64,000 nt of DNA from Chitinophaga sancti (GCF_034424315.1 NZ_CP139972.1:7076501-7140500), one strand, 5' to 3'; counted from the first letter of the stretch, positions 20,066-28,951 are shown. Numbers and translations: made by a program. Notes: generated by a model not told the origin, from the letters alone.

Positions 20066-20685
20066 TTATTTTTTATCTCTTCAATCACCTGCAGCAATTG
20101 TGCTTTGGGAGTAAAGCCACGGGCTACCAGGTATAATTGTTCGTCTTTTTCAAGGATAGCAGCCGGGAAACCGGTAATACCCCATTGCTGCACGATACTG
20201 AATTCCTGGTGAGTGGCGTATTTGTTATCATCTTCCTTCATGTTGTTGAGGAAGGCCTGTACAGGAATATCGTATTTCTCCAGGATGGGAATATATGTGT
20301 CAATATCATTGAGACTCTTACCTTCAAAATTGAGTGCTACCTGCATATCATGTGCAAAGTTCACCGCATTCTCCGGCTGGTATTGCTTGAATACCGTCAG
20401 TGCTATACTGGGCTTTTCAGAGTCCATCATATCGTCAGAACGCAGGTATTCGTTCAGAAATGGTTCACCAAAAGTAATACCTGTAGTATTTTCGACCTGC
20501 TTATGTGCTTCTTTGATATAGGTGTACATGGCAGAGGCTGGGCGGCGGTTGGCACTCAATAACATGCCGCCAGACAATATTTCTACCGATATTTCTCCTT
20601 TAAAATGTTGCTGGATCTCCTGGATCACGGGCGTAAAACCATAACACCATCCGCAGATGGGATCATAGATATAAATCAGTTTCAT
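20062..20685 (-). CDS. DsbA/FrnE-like thioredoxin-fold oxidoreductase
   Basis: A 207-residue protein with the redox motif CGWC at residues 11-14, a helical insertion, and the cis-Pro segment GITGFPAAIL near the C-terminus. There is no signal peptide, so it should be cytoplasmic like FrnE/HCCA-isomerase-type DsbA relatives rather than periplasmic DsbA. It probably acts on thiols or glutathione-type substrates. It sits 6 nt downstream of the PolX-like gene and overlaps the acetyltransferase by 4 nt, forming a three-gene operon. Confidence 0.88.
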   Translation of the reverse strand: MKLIYIYDPICGWCYGFTPVIQEIQQHFKGEISVEILSGGMLLSANRRPASAMYTYIKEAHKQVENTTGITFGEPFLNEYLRSDDMMDSEKPSIALTVFKQYQPENAVNFAHDMQVALNFEGKSLNDIDTYIPILEKYDIPVQAFLNNMKEDDNKYATHQEFSIVQQWGITGFPAAILEKDEQLYLVARGFTPKAQLLQVIEEIKNK

Positions 20686-20691
20686 TGTTCC

Positions 20692-22347
20692 TTATTTTTT
20701 CCTGTTGAGGATATACGTTTCTAAAGCTTCTTTTGAATAGCTACTCAGGTTGCCATCGGCACTTAGACCTCCTTTGCGGGCGGCTAATGTTCCGTAGTAA
20801 ACATCTTTGTAACCTGCTATGCTGTGGGCATCGGGATCGATGGAGAGCAGTACACCTTTTTCACGGGCGTAAGGGATCCATTCCCAGTCAATGTCCAATC
20901 GGCGGGGATGTGCATTCAGTTCAATGACAACATTGTGTTCGGCACAGGCATCTATGATGCGGCGGTGATCTACAGGATAACCATTACGACTCAGCAGGAG
21001 TCGTCCGGTCATGTGGCCTAAAATGGTGGTATATGGATTTTCAATAGCTTTCAGCAGCCTGCTCATGGCCTTTTCTTCACTCATCTTAAGGTTGGAGTGA
21101 ATGGAAGCGATAACGAGATCGAAGGATGCGAGAATTTCATCCGGGTAATCGAGGCTGCCATCGTTGAGAATATCTGCTTCAATGCTCTTGAAAATGCGGA
21201 AGGGTGCGAGTTGTTGATTGAGTGCATCGATCTGTGCATGTTGTTCAGCAATGCGCTCAATACTTAGTCCGTTAGCATAAAATGCAGAGCGGGAGTGGTC
21301 GCTGATCACGAGGTATTCAAAGCCTTGTGCTTTGGCGGCGAGTGCCATTTCTTCCAGGGAATACTGGCCATCACTCCAGGTACTGTGGGAGTGAATGATG
21401 CCTCTGATATCCTGTGGTGTGATCAGTTCAGGTAGCTGCGGTGCATCCAGCATCCGGCCGTCGTTGCGAAGGCAGGGAGGAAGGTAGTGCAGGTTTGCCT
21501 GTGAGAAGATTTGTTCTTCTGTAGCACCGGGTGTGAGGCTGGCAGCACCGCCAGCGGCGAAGAAGCTTTCAATGAAAGCAGGCGTGGCGGTGGTCAGAAA
21601 GAGCGATTTACCAAAATCATCCATGGCAGCTGGATAGACCCGCACGTTTACTTTTTGTGCATGCTGAAACAGCAGGGAATTAGGTGTTTCTTCGATAAAG
21701 CTGAGGGCACTTAATTTCTCCTGGATTAATTCAGGTGCAGCATCTGCGACTAGTTCTATTTCATCAATGATGATTTCCTGTCTTCTTATTTGTCCGGTGA
21801 GGGATACAAGAGCAGGAGCGAGGAGTGTTTGTATTTCTTTTTCCAGTTCAATGGCGAGGGGTTCCACTTCGGCGAAGAGGAAACGGTTGCGGTTACTGAA
21901 ATAGAATTCGATGCTTTGTTTTACGCTGTCCTGTGTTTTCTGGCCGAAGCCTTTCAGGAGCATGAGGCGGTTTTCGTTGCAGGCGTAGAGGAGTTCTCCC
22001 AGTGATTCTATTTCCAGGTCTTTCCAGATGGAAGCGATCTTTTTAGGTCCGAGGCCTTTGATCTTCATCATTTCAAGGATGCCGGAGGGAGTTTTTTCTA
22101 TATACGTGTCGAGTAGGCTCCATTGTTCGGTTTGCAGCATTTCCTGTATGCTTTTGCTGATGGATTCACCGATGCCTTTTATTTTGGCGATTTCCTCAGT
22201 GTGCATATCCTGCAGGGGGGCACTGAGCTTTTCTACAGTGAACGCTGCATTTGCGAAGGATTTTGCTTTGAAACTGTTTTCACCGTGAATGTCCATGAGT
22301 TTGGACAGCAACGAGAAGTTGTCTGCGATGGTGCTGTTATCCGGCAT
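20692..22347 (-). CDS. PolX-like protein (HhH + degenerate polymerase + PHP phosphoesterase)
   Basis: A 551-residue protein with the bacterial PolX layout. It has helix-hairpin-helix repeats (IKGIGESISKSI near residue 57, IKGLGPKKIASI near 96, LKGFGQKTQDSV near 131), a family-X nucleotidyltransferase region (about 160-290), and a C-terminal PHP domain (315-551) with HSHSTWSDG, VISDHS, IASIHSN, LGHMTGR, IELNAHP and IDPDAH. In the polymerase site the usual GS..RR...DxD reads GQIRRQEIIIDEIE, so both catalytic Asp positions appear as Glu (E196, E198). The PHP metal ligands look intact. It is therefore probably a nuclease/phosphoesterase with weak or no polymerase activity in DNA repair. Confidence 0.88.
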   Translation of the reverse strand: MPDNSTIADNFSLLSKLMDIHGENSFKAKSFANAAFTVEKLSAPLQDMHTEEIAKIKGIGESISKSIQEMLQTEQWSLLDTYIEKTPSGILEMMKIKGLGPKKIASIWKDLEIESLGELLYACNENRLMLLKGFGQKTQDSVKQSIEFYFSNRNRFLFAEVEPLAIELEKEIQTLLAPALVSLTGQIRRQEIIIDEIELVADAAPELIQEKLSALSFIEETPNSLLFQHAQKVNVRVYPAAMDDFGKSLFLTTATPAFIESFFAAGGAASLTPGATEEQIFSQANLHYLPPCLRNDGRMLDAPQLPELITPQDIRGIIHSHSTWSDGQYSLEEMALAAKAQGFEYLVISDHSRSAFYANGLSIERIAEQHAQIDALNQQLAPFRIFKSIEADILNDGSLDYPDEILASFDLVIASIHSNLKMSEEKAMSRLLKAIENPYTTILGHMTGRLLLSRNGYPVDHRRIIDACAEHNVVIELNAHPRRLDIDWEWIPYAREKGVLLSIDPDAHSIAGYKDVYYGTLAARKGGLSADGNLSSYSKEALETYILNRKK

Positions 22348-22397
22348 AATTTGATTTGAACTGCGAATTTCGGTTTTTTAAGGCTATATAAAACACG

Positions 22398-22426
22398 AAA
22401 GGTCCTGGTTATTCACCAGAACCTTT
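22398..22426 (-). terminator. Terminator downstream of the histone-like gene
   Basis: A 12-bp stem (22398-22409 with 22415-22426, one mismatch) with a 5-nt loop. It lies 25 nt after the stop of the Lys/Ala-rich gene, with a T-rich tract further on. Confidence 0.7.
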
Positions 22427-22450
22427 ATTTCACAGTGTGTAAGATCGTAA

Positions 22451-22909
22451 TTATGCTTCAGTTGAAGGAGCATCGGTCTGTGGTGCCACTGGAGCAACCA
22501 CTTTCTTCTTAGCAGCAGCCTTCTTCTTAGGAGCAGCTTTAGCAGCAACTTTCTTAGCAGCAGCCTTTTTAGGAGCAGCTTTCTTAGCAGCAGCTTTTTT
22601 AGGAGCAGCTTTCTTAGCAGCAGCTTTTTTAGGAGCGGCTTTCTTAGCAGCAGCTTTTTTAGGAGCAACTTTCTTAGCGGTTGCTTTCTTAGCAGCAGCT
22701 TTTTTAGGAGCAGCTTTCTTAGCAGTTGCTTTCTTAGCAGCAGCCTTTTTAGGAGCAGCTTTCTTAGCAGCCGCTTTTTTAGGAGCAGCTTTCTTAGCGG
22801 TTGCTTTCTTAGCAGCAGCTTTTTTAGGAGCAGCTTTCTTAGCAGTTGCCTTCTTAGCAGCCGCTTTTTTAGGAGCAGCTTTTTTAGCCGCTTTTTTAAT
22901 TGTTGCCAT
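22451..22909 (-). CDS. Lys/Ala/Pro-rich histone H1-like DNA-binding protein
   Basis: A 152-residue, extremely basic protein built almost entirely from repeats of the type [15 protein letters not shown](T)AKKAAPKK. It ends in a short neutral to acidic tail ([15 protein letters not shown]). Eukaryotic histone H1 tails and bacterial H1-like proteins (Hc1/Hc2, AlgP) have the same composition, so it probably binds and compacts DNA non-specifically. The DNA is an imperfect tandem repeat of 24-30 nt units, so repeat number may vary between strains. It lies behind rplU-rpmA on the same strand with a 73-nt gap. A frame-shifted Leu/Lys/Arg-rich shadow frame is an artefact of the repeats. Confidence 0.88.
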   Translation of the reverse strand: MATIKKAAKKAAPKKAAAKKATAKKAAPKKAAAKKATAKKAAPKKAAAKKAAPKKAAAKKATAKKAAPKKAAAKKATAKKVAPKKAAAKKAAPKKAAAKKAAPKKAAAKKAAPKKAAAKKVAAKAAPKKKAAAKKKVVAPVAPQTDAPSTEA

Positions 22910-22982
22910 TGTTTTTTGAATTTTGGGTTAGTAATTAAAATTGGGTATTAAAAAAAACTTTATGGCAAACACTGCGCCAAGC

Positions 22983-23255
22983 TTACGCCTGGGCAGTGGT
23001 GTCAAATGATTTTACAGAAACGATGGTTCTGTTTTCGCGTCCTTTACGGAACTCAACAACGCCATCAGCTACCGCGAAAATGGTAAAATCTCTACCAATT
23101 CCTACGTTAACTCCAGGATGATAAACGGTACCGCGCTGACGAACGATGATGTTGCCAGATACAGCAGGTTGACCACCAAATATTTTTACTCCAAGCCTTT
23201 TGCTCTGAGAGTCACGACCATTTTTTACACTACCTTCACCTTTTTTATGTGCCAT
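22983..23255 (-). CDS. rpmA: 50S ribosomal protein L27
   Basis: A 90-residue bL27 with the family N-terminus [20 protein letters not shown], then [20 protein letters not shown] and [20 protein letters not shown]. Its N-terminus reaches into the peptidyl-transferase centre. There is no cleavable N-terminal extension of the Firmicutes type. It follows rplU by 28 nt in the usual L21-L27 operon. Confidence 0.98.
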   Translation of the reverse strand: MAHKKGEGSVKNGRDSQSKRLGVKIFGGQPAVSGNIIVRQRGTVYHPGVNVGIGRDFTIFAVADGVVEFRKGRENRTIVSVKSFDTTAQA

Positions 23256-23283
23256 TTCTATGGAGGTTTAAAACTTTAAAAAA

Positions 23284-23586
23284 TTAAGCAATTTCTGAAA
23301 TACGAATCTTCGTAAAGTGAGTACGGTGACCAACTTTCTTTCTGAAACCCTTTCTGCGTTTCATTTTAAAAGCAATAACCTTATCTCCCTGAACGTGGCT
23401 CAGGATTTCTGCTTTAACTACTGATTTTACATCAGTACCAACGGTCAGCGCGCCGCCATTATCTATTAACAGCACTTCAGAGAACTGCACTTTATCTCCA
23501 ATATTTCCCTGCAACTGCTGTACAAAGATTTCTTGGTCTTTTTGTACTTTGAATTGCTGACCTGCGATTTTTACAACTGCAAACAT
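23284..23586 (-). CDS. rplU: 50S ribosomal protein L21
   Basis: A 100-residue bL21 beginning MFAVVKIAGQQFKVQKDQ and containing the C-terminal KRRKGFRKKVGHRTHFTKI signature. An upstream in-frame ATG would add 31 residues. I reject it because the family begins at MFAVVK and a complete promoter lies inside that extension (23610-23640). It forms an operon with rpmA. Confidence 0.97.
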   Translation of the reverse strand: MFAVVKIAGQQFKVQKDQEIFVQQLQGNIGDKVQFSEVLLIDNGGALTVGTDVKSVVKAEILSHVQGDKVIAFKMKRRKGFRKKVGHRTHFTKIRISEIA

Positions 23587-23609
23587 AGTGATCCAAAAAT
23601 AATTTCCTG

Positions 23610-23640
23610 CAAAAGTAGGATTTGTTTTTAAATTGACAAA
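23610..23640 (-). promoter_or_regulatory. Promoter of rplU-rpmA
   Basis: On the minus strand TTTG (23640-23637), exactly 19 nt, then TACTTTTG (23617-23610). This is a full match to the Bacteroidota housekeeping promoter. It sits 23 nt before the L21 ATG and fixes that start. Confidence 0.85.
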
Positions 23641-23897
23641 GTTTTCTCCATATTTAAAATGCGTTTGCCCGCAAGACAAACGTTTCTAAAGGAGAATACT
23701 ATACATTTTCAAAGATACGTAGTTTATTTTAATATAGTTTGTTATTATATGTAAGTTCCGCGAACCAATATGCAGAACAACATCTTAAAAGGCACACTCA
23801 TAGGCCATTTGGCTATAATGGAAACATAAATGGCATCAGCAAAAAAAACTGCTTTCATGCAGTTCATTCCATTCCTTTTATAACAATTTTTATTTTA

Positions 23898-23905
23898 TAC
23901 ATTTG
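23898..23905 (+). promoter_or_regulatory. -7 element of the GH3-family gene
   Basis: TACATTTG is an exact TAnnTTTG match 22 nt before the ATG at 23928. It lies inside a longer open frame starting at 23739 and so argues that translation begins at 23928. No TTTG -33 box is evident. Confidence 0.55.
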
Positions 23906-23927
23906 TCCTTTCACATATTCTAAAATA

Positions 23928-25430
23928 ATGGGCATGAAGCTTAAATCACTGCTTGCCAAACCATTTGCTTCCATTGTAGCCAATAGGATCAGGAAGGAGA
24001 TGCAGAGGGCGGTAGAAGACCAGGAAGCTATCCTGGAGGAGTTGATTAAAACAGGCAGGAAAACTGAATTTGGAAAAGACCACCACTTTGACAATATCCA
24101 TTCCTATAATGATTTCAGACAGGCAGTACCTATCAGAGATTATGAACAGTTTAAGCCTTATATAAATAAAATTAAAGAAGGCAAACAGAACATCCTCTGG
24201 AAAGGCTTGCCCATCTACCTTGCCAAAACATCCGGCACTACCAGTGGGGTGAAGTACATTCCAATCACCAAGGAATCTATCTCTAATCATATCGATACAG
24301 CCAGGAATGCCCTGCTCAATTACATGGCAGAAACAGGTCATACTGATTTTGCCGACGGTAAACTCATCTTCCTCTCCGGTTCTCCGGTGCTGGAAAGGGT
24401 AGGTGGTATTCCTTACGGCCGCCTCAGTGGAATCGTGAATCACCACGTACCCCGTTATCTGCGCACCAATCAGCTGCCCTCCTACGAAACAAACTGTATC
24501 GAAGACTGGGAAACCAAGCTGGATAAGATAGTAGACGAAACCATCAATCAGGATATGACCCTCATTTCTGGTATTCCACCATGGATGCAGATGTACTTTG
24601 ACAGGCTGATAGAACGTAGCGGAAAGCCGGTGGGAGAGCTGTTTAAGAACCTCAATGTACTTGTATATGGTGGTGTGAATTTCGAACCTTACCGTGCAAA
24701 ACTCATGGCATCAGTGGGCCGCCCGATCAATACTATTGAGACTTTCCCGGCATCCGAAGGTTTCTTTGCCTTCCAGGATACACAGGAGCACAAAGGTCTT
24801 TTGCTGAATACAAATTCAGGTATTTTCTACGAATTCATTCCTGCCAATGAGATTTTCAATGAGCATCCAACCCGTCTTTCCCTGAAAGAAGTGGAAGTAG
24901 GTGTTAACTACGCCCTCGTAGTAAGTACCAACGCTGGCCTCTGGGGATATAATATTGGTGATACCGTGAAGTTCGTATCCACCAGTCCTTACCGCCTGCT
25001 GGTGACCGGCCGTATCAAACATTTCATTTCCGCCTTCGGTGAACACGTGATAGGTGAAGAGGTAGAGCATAGCCTGATGACCGTAGCGAAGGAAGATAAT
25101 TTACAGATCACGGAGTTTACCGTAGCACCTATGGTAAGTCCGGAAGCCGGCGAACTGCCTTACCACGAATGGTTTGTGGAGTTCGAAAATCCACCTGCAG
25201 ATCTCATCGCCTTTGCAAAAAGAGTGGATGATAAGCTTCGTAAAAAGAATATTTATTACGATGATCTGCTTACCGGCAACATTCTTCAACCATTAAAGAT
25301 CAGAACAGTGAAGAAACAGGGCTTCATAGATTATATGAAGTCAGTAGGCAAACTGGGAGGTCAGAACAAAGTGCCAAGATTAAGTAATGACAGAACATTG
25401 GCGGACGAGCTGATGAATTATCTGGCATAA
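23928..25430 (+). CDS. GH3 auxin-responsive promoter family protein (acyl-adenylate/amidosynthetase fold)
   Basis: About 500 residues from MGMKLKSLLAKPF. Motifs of the GH3 family within the ANL adenylating superfamily are visible: the P-loop-like LAKTSGTTSGVKYIPIT, YGGVNFEPYR, ETFPASEGFFAFQD, GLWGYNIGDTVKF and LLVTGRIKHFISAFGEHV. Plant GH3 enzymes conjugate amino acids to jasmonate or auxin. The bacterial role is unknown, but ATP-dependent acyl activation is likely. A start at 23739 would add a 63-residue, non-conserved N-terminus and is rejected because a promoter lies within it. It precedes dxr by 42 nt. Confidence 0.9.
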   Translation: MGMKLKSLLAKPFASIVANRIRKEMQRAVEDQEAILEELIKTGRKTEFGKDHHFDNIHSYNDFRQAVPIRDYEQFKPYINKIKEGKQNILWKGLPIYLAKTSGTTSGVKYIPITKESISNHIDTARNALLNYMAETGHTDFADGKLIFLSGSPVLERVGGIPYGRLSGIVNHHVPRYLRTNQLPSYETNCIEDWETKLDKIVDETINQDMTLISGIPPWMQMYFDRLIERSGKPVGELFKNLNVLVYGGVNFEPYRAKLMASVGRPINTIETFPASEGFFAFQDTQEHKGLLLNTNSGIFYEFIPANEIFNEHPTRLSLKEVEVGVNYALVVSTNAGLWGYNIGDTVKFVSTSPYRLLVTGRIKHFISAFGEHVIGEEVEHSLMTVAKEDNLQITEFTVAPMVSPEAGELPYHEWFVEFENPPADLIAFAKRVDDKLRKKNIYYDDLLTGNILQPLKIRTVKKQGFIDYMKSVGKLGGQNKVPRLSNDRTLADELMNYLA

Positions 25431-25471
25431 AGCAGGATTGCATTTCTTGTAATTCCCTTATTATTGCAACA

Positions 25472-26638
25472 ATGAGTAAGAAAAATATAGCCATTTTTGG
25501 CTCCACAGGATCAATTGGTATTCAGGCGCTGGAGGTGATCGAGGCGCATCCTGATAAGTTCAGTGTCGAAGTATTGACCGCAGGTGTCAATGCAGATCTG
25601 CTCATAGAACAGGCCCTCAAATTCAGACCCAATGCGGTAGTGATCGCAGATGAATCAAAATACGAAAGCGTAAAGGAAGTGCTCTTTGACAAAGGCATCA
25701 AGGTATTTGCCGGTGCCAAAGCCATGGTAGAAGTAGCTTCCTGGAGCTCTATCGATATGATGCTGGCAGCCATTATGGGCTTTGCCGGTCTCGCTCCCAC
25801 GCTGGCAGCTATCGAGCAGGGTACGCCTATTGCCCTGGCGAACAAGGAAACCCTTGTCGTAGCAGGTGATATCGTAATGGGAACAGCCAGGAAGAGAAAT
25901 GTGCCCGTAATTCCGGTCGATTCTGAGCATTCAGCGATCTTCCAGTGTATGATGGGCGAGTCTTCTGCCAAAGTGGAAAAGATGATTCTCACCGCTTCCG
26001 GCGGACCTTTCCTGGGTAGGAAAACCAATTTCCTCATCAATGTGAAGAAGGACCATGCCCTCCAGCATCCTAACTGGCGGATGGGTCCAAAGATCACCAT
26101 TGATAGTGCAACCCTCATGAACAAGGGCCTGGAAATGATCGAAGCCCGCTGGTTATTCAATATCGACCCGGACAAGATCGAGGTCGTAATTCACCCGCAA
26201 TCTATTATTCACTCCCTGGTGCAATTCGTAGATGGCAGCATGAAAGCCCAAATGGGTTTGCCTGATATGAAACTGCCTATCCAGTTTGCATTGGGCTATC
26301 CGGAAAGGCTGGTGAACGATTTCCCGCGTTTCTCCTTCAGAAATTATTCTAACCTTACATTCGAACAACCTGATACCAAGACTTTCCGCAACCTGGGCAT
26401 CGCAATCGAAGCGATGATGAAGGGGGGTAATGCAGCTTGTATCATGAATGCGGCAAACGAAGAGGTGGTGCATGCATTCCTGAAGAACCGTATTGGTTTC
26501 CTGCAGATGACGGATGTAATAGAAGAAATCATGGGCAAAGTGCCATTCATCGAAAAACCAAGCCTGCATGACTACTACGAAAGTGACCTGGCAGCAAGGG
26601 AACATGCAAACAATATGATCAACGCTATCATAATTTAA
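25472..26638 (+). CDS. dxr: 1-deoxy-D-xylulose 5-phosphate reductoisomerase
   Basis: A 388-residue Dxr, which converts DXP to 2-C-methyl-D-erythritol 4-phosphate with NADPH in the MEP isoprenoid pathway. Visible are the N-terminal nucleotide-binding GSTGSIGIQALEVI, ANKETLVVAG, VDSEHSAIFQ (metal ligands), LTASGGPFLGR, and ATLMNKGLEMIEARWLF. The length is standard. Its product branch also links to the DXP used by pdxJ in this window. It is followed 97 nt later by rseP, a common Bacteroidota neighbourhood. Confidence 0.97.
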   Translation: MSKKNIAIFGSTGSIGIQALEVIEAHPDKFSVEVLTAGVNADLLIEQALKFRPNAVVIADESKYESVKEVLFDKGIKVFAGAKAMVEVASWSSIDMMLAAIMGFAGLAPTLAAIEQGTPIALANKETLVVAGDIVMGTARKRNVPVIPVDSEHSAIFQCMMGESSAKVEKMILTASGGPFLGRKTNFLINVKKDHALQHPNWRMGPKITIDSATLMNKGLEMIEARWLFNIDPDKIEVVIHPQSIIHSLVQFVDGSMKAQMGLPDMKLPIQFALGYPERLVNDFPRFSFRNYSNLTFEQPDTKTFRNLGIAIEAMMKGGNAACIMNAANEEVVHAFLKNRIGFLQMTDVIEEIMGKVPFIEKPSLHDYYESDLAAREHANNMINAIII

Positions 26639-26683
26639 GAACTTTATAACATGTAGTAGCTGCATAATCGCAGTTATACCGGC

Positions 26684-26691
26684 TATCTTTG
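26684..26691 (+). promoter_or_regulatory. -7 element upstream of rseP
   Basis: TATCTTTG is an exact TAnnTTTG match, 44 nt before the rseP ATG, in the dxr-rseP gap. No clear -33 box is visible. Confidence 0.45.
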
Positions 26692-26735
26692 CCATTCCTG
26701 TTATAGAGAAAAAACAACATATATTTACTGTATAC

Positions 26736-28070
26736 ATGACAACAGCACAAATATTGGTAAAAGCCGCTCAGTTGATACTGTCGCTATCTATCCTGGTAGT
26801 ATTACACGAGCTCGGGCACTTTATCCCTGCAAAACTGTTTAAGACGCGCGTAGAGAAATTTTATCTCTTTTTTGACCCCTGGTTTTCATTATTCAAATTC
26901 AGGAAAGGTGAGACGGAGTATGGAATAGGTTGGTTACCCCTGGGTGGTTATGTTAAGATCTCCGGTATGGTGGATGAAAGCATGGACCGCGAACAGCTGG
27001 CGAAGCCACCGGAGGATTGGGAATTCCGTTCCAAGAAAGCATGGCAGCGCCTCATCATCATGATTGGTGGTGTAACGGTGAACCTGCTTTTAGGTTTCCT
27101 TATTTATTCAATGATGCTGTGGCATTGGGGCGAAACCTACCTGCCTACCGCAAACACAACCTATGGCGTAGCTGTAGATTCACTGGGCCAATCAATTGGC
27201 CTGAAGGATGGAGATATGATCCTGGGTGTGGAGAATCAGCCTGTGGAGAACTTCAAAGCAGTGCCGGGTCAGATCATTTTGCGTCAGGCAAAAACAATCC
27301 AGATCTCCCGCGATGGACAGAAAATGGATATTGCGATACCTGATGGCGTAGTGGGTAGGATGATTAAGAACAAGCTTTCTCTGGTAGATGTAAGGGTTCC
27401 GTTCCTGGTGGATACGATCGTGCCGAAAATGGCTGCAGACAGTGCCGGTATCCGTAAAGGCGACCAGCTGTTGACTTTGAATGGTCAGCCTGCTTATTAT
27501 TATCATCAGTTCAAACAGGAGATAGAAAAAGATAAGAACAAGGTAGTGCCTATGCAGGTATTACGTGGGGAAGATACGGTGACATTACAGGTGCATGTAC
27601 CTGAGGCAGCAGTATTAGGGTTTAATGTGAACCCCGAGAAGATGTTTACATTCTCAGTGAAGCATTTTTCATTCTTTGAAGCGATTCCTGCAGGGTTTAA
27701 GAAGTGTATCAATACGCTGGTGGGATATGTACAGCAGTTGCGTTTGATCTTTGTATCTAAGGAGGTGAAGGCGAGTGAGTCTTTGGGTGGTTTTATGACG
27801 ATAGCGAATTTGTTTCCAGGAGCGTGGGATTGGATGGCTTTTTGGGAAATGACGGCATTATTGTCCATCATATTAGCGTTTATGAACATTCTGCCGATTC
27901 CTGCGTTAGATGGGGGGCATGTGCTGTTTTTGATTTATGAGATGGTAACGGGTCGTAAGCCGAGCGAGAAGTTCTTGGAGTATGCACAGATCGTGGGGAT
28001 GGTGATATTGTTTGGGTTGCTGTTGTATGCGAATGGGTTGGATATATATAGACGTATATTTGGGAAGTAA
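26736..28070 (+). CDS. rseP: Site-2 zinc metalloprotease RseP
   Basis: A 444-residue intramembrane protease. The first transmembrane helix carries the zinc motif HELGH (residues 24-28). Two PDZ-type regions follow (GLKDGDMILGVENQPV and GIRKGDQLLTLNGQPA), and the third metal ligand lies in the C-terminal NILPIPALDGGHVLF. It cleaves membrane-embedded anti-sigma factors or signal-peptide remnants after a first site-1 cut. The length suits the Bacteroidota type with duplicated PDZ domains. A terminator follows. Confidence 0.95.
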   Translation: MTTAQILVKAAQLILSLSILVVLHELGHFIPAKLFKTRVEKFYLFFDPWFSLFKFRKGETEYGIGWLPLGGYVKISGMVDESMDREQLAKPPEDWEFRSKKAWQRLIIMIGGVTVNLLLGFLIYSMMLWHWGETYLPTANTTYGVAVDSLGQSIGLKDGDMILGVENQPVENFKAVPGQIILRQAKTIQISRDGQKMDIAIPDGVVGRMIKNKLSLVDVRVPFLVDTIVPKMAADSAGIRKGDQLLTLNGQPAYYYHQFKQEIEKDKNKVVPMQVLRGEDTVTLQVHVPEAAVLGFNVNPEKMFTFSVKHFSFFEAIPAGFKKCINTLVGYVQQLRLIFVSKEVKASESLGGFMTIANLFPGAWDWMAFWEMTALLSIILAFMNILPIPALDGGHVLFLIYEMVTGRKPSEKFLEYAQIVGMVILFGLLLYANGLDIYRRIFGK

Positions 28071-28091
28071 GTATAAATTTAAATTTTGAAG

Positions 28092-28124
28092 AAGGAAGAG
28101 GTCGAAAGGCTTCTTCCTTTTTTT
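28092..28124 (+). terminator. Terminator after rseP
   Basis: AAGGAAGA (28092-28099) pairs with TCTTCCTT (28112-28119), followed by T5-A. It lies 22 nt after the rseP stop and overlaps the 3' end of the convergent small gene. Confidence 0.85.
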
Positions 28125-28377
28125 ATGGCGATTGTTTCCCTGTTTCATGAAGAGAACTCTTTGCTGATTCCTGTAAGTGATTCTTCTTCACTTCCCGCAG
28201 GTGGTCCTTCTCTGCTTCCTGTAAGTAATTCTTCTCCACTTCCTGCAGGCGCAGTTCTAAGCTCTCTATGCGCTTATTAAGCGCCATAAACCGCAGGGCT
28301 AATTTTTCTTCTATTGACCTGAGTGCCCCCAGCACTATTGTAAATTGAGAATCTGATATTCTGTATCCGTCATTCAT
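28123..28377 (-). CDS. Small coiled-coil protein with tandem heptad-like repeats
   Basis: An 84-residue protein of no recognised family. The N-terminal half (ISDSQFTIVLGALRSIEEKL) is hydrophobic-amphipathic. The C-terminal half is a row of 8-9-residue units of the form LQEVEKNY / LQEAEKDH / LREVKKNH / LQESAKSS, which should form a coiled coil. The DNA shows the matching degenerate tandem repeats. It is convergent with rseP and shares its terminator region. The protein-like first half supports a real gene, but the repeat half could be a low-complexity expansion. Confidence 0.5.
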   Translation of the reverse strand: MNDGYRISDSQFTIVLGALRSIEEKLALRFMALNKRIESLELRLQEVEKNYLQEAEKDHLREVKKNHLQESAKSSLHETGKQSP

Positions 28378-28552
28378 ATACCTAATTTACTCATTTTCCT
28401 CCGGTTTTTCAAATAATTCACCAATTAATACATTGATAATCATATTGTTATTAAATTAACTCTCTCACGATCAAAATTTCATTATCACTTCCTCTTTTAT
28501 GCTAAAATAAAAAGACCCATCTCTCACATTTTATTTATATCTAAATTCTTCC

Positions 28553-28560
28553 TAACTTTG
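28553..28560 (+). promoter_or_regulatory. -7 promoter element of ssrA
   Basis: TAACTTTG matches TAnnTTTG exactly and ends 20 nt before the mature tmRNA 5' end. It leaves a short leader to be removed by RNase P. The 175 nt upstream hold no gene. Confidence 0.65.
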
Positions 28561-28580
28561 TAAGCTGCGAAAGCAAACCT

Positions 28581-28951
28581 GGGGCTGCCCGGTTTTGACA
28601 GCATAGGTCTTTGAAAGTGTAAGCATGTCGTGCGTTGGATAATTAGCACGTAAATCTGAATACCCAAACTTCAAATGGCGAATCTAACTACGCCATGGCT
28701 GCCTAATCAGTGATTAGACACCCATTATAGCCGCCGCACGTAGGCCGTTTACTCCTGCAGCCGCCGCCGAATCAAAACTATGTAAAATAGGTACTCATGG
28801 TTTCTGTGAGTGAGTGCTGAAACAACAACGGATAAGGACAAGGTTGGTTAGTTACGCCCCTGCCGTGTCTCGAAAAAACAATGCATAAATAAGCATGTAG
28901 AAGCCTTTCGGAGGATGTGTTTGGACGCGGGTTCGATTCCCGCCAGCTCCA
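28581..28951 (+). ncRNA. ssrA: tmRNA (ssrA)
   Basis: A 371-nt transfer-messenger RNA. The 5' GGGGCTG pairs with 3' CAGCTCC (28944-28950) to form the alanine-tRNA-like acceptor stem. The T-arm is GGGTTCGATTCCCG. The tag reading frame GGC-GAA-TCT-AAC-TAC-GCC-ATG-GCT-GCC-TAA lies at 28677-28706 and gives GESNYAMAA, close to the GE(N/T)NYALAA tags usual in Bacteroidota; a preceding AAT could be the resume codon. The full CCA is not encoded. It rescues stalled ribosomes with SmpB. Its last 21 nt are part of the prophage attachment repeat, so the mature 3' end is now phage-derived or shared. Confidence 0.96.

Noticed and set aside
22384..22668. Leu/Lys/Arg-rich open frame overlapping the histone-like gene
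   Set aside because: It is the repeat of the histone-like gene read in another frame ([10 protein letters not shown]), a typical shadow frame.
23587..23679. N-terminal extension of L21
   Set aside because: The family starts at MFAVVKIAG, and a full TTTG-N19-TACTTTTG promoter lies within the extension.
23739..23927. 63-residue N-terminal extension of the GH3-family protein
   Set aside because: An exact TAnnTTTG promoter element lies inside it, and the extension is not conserved-looking.
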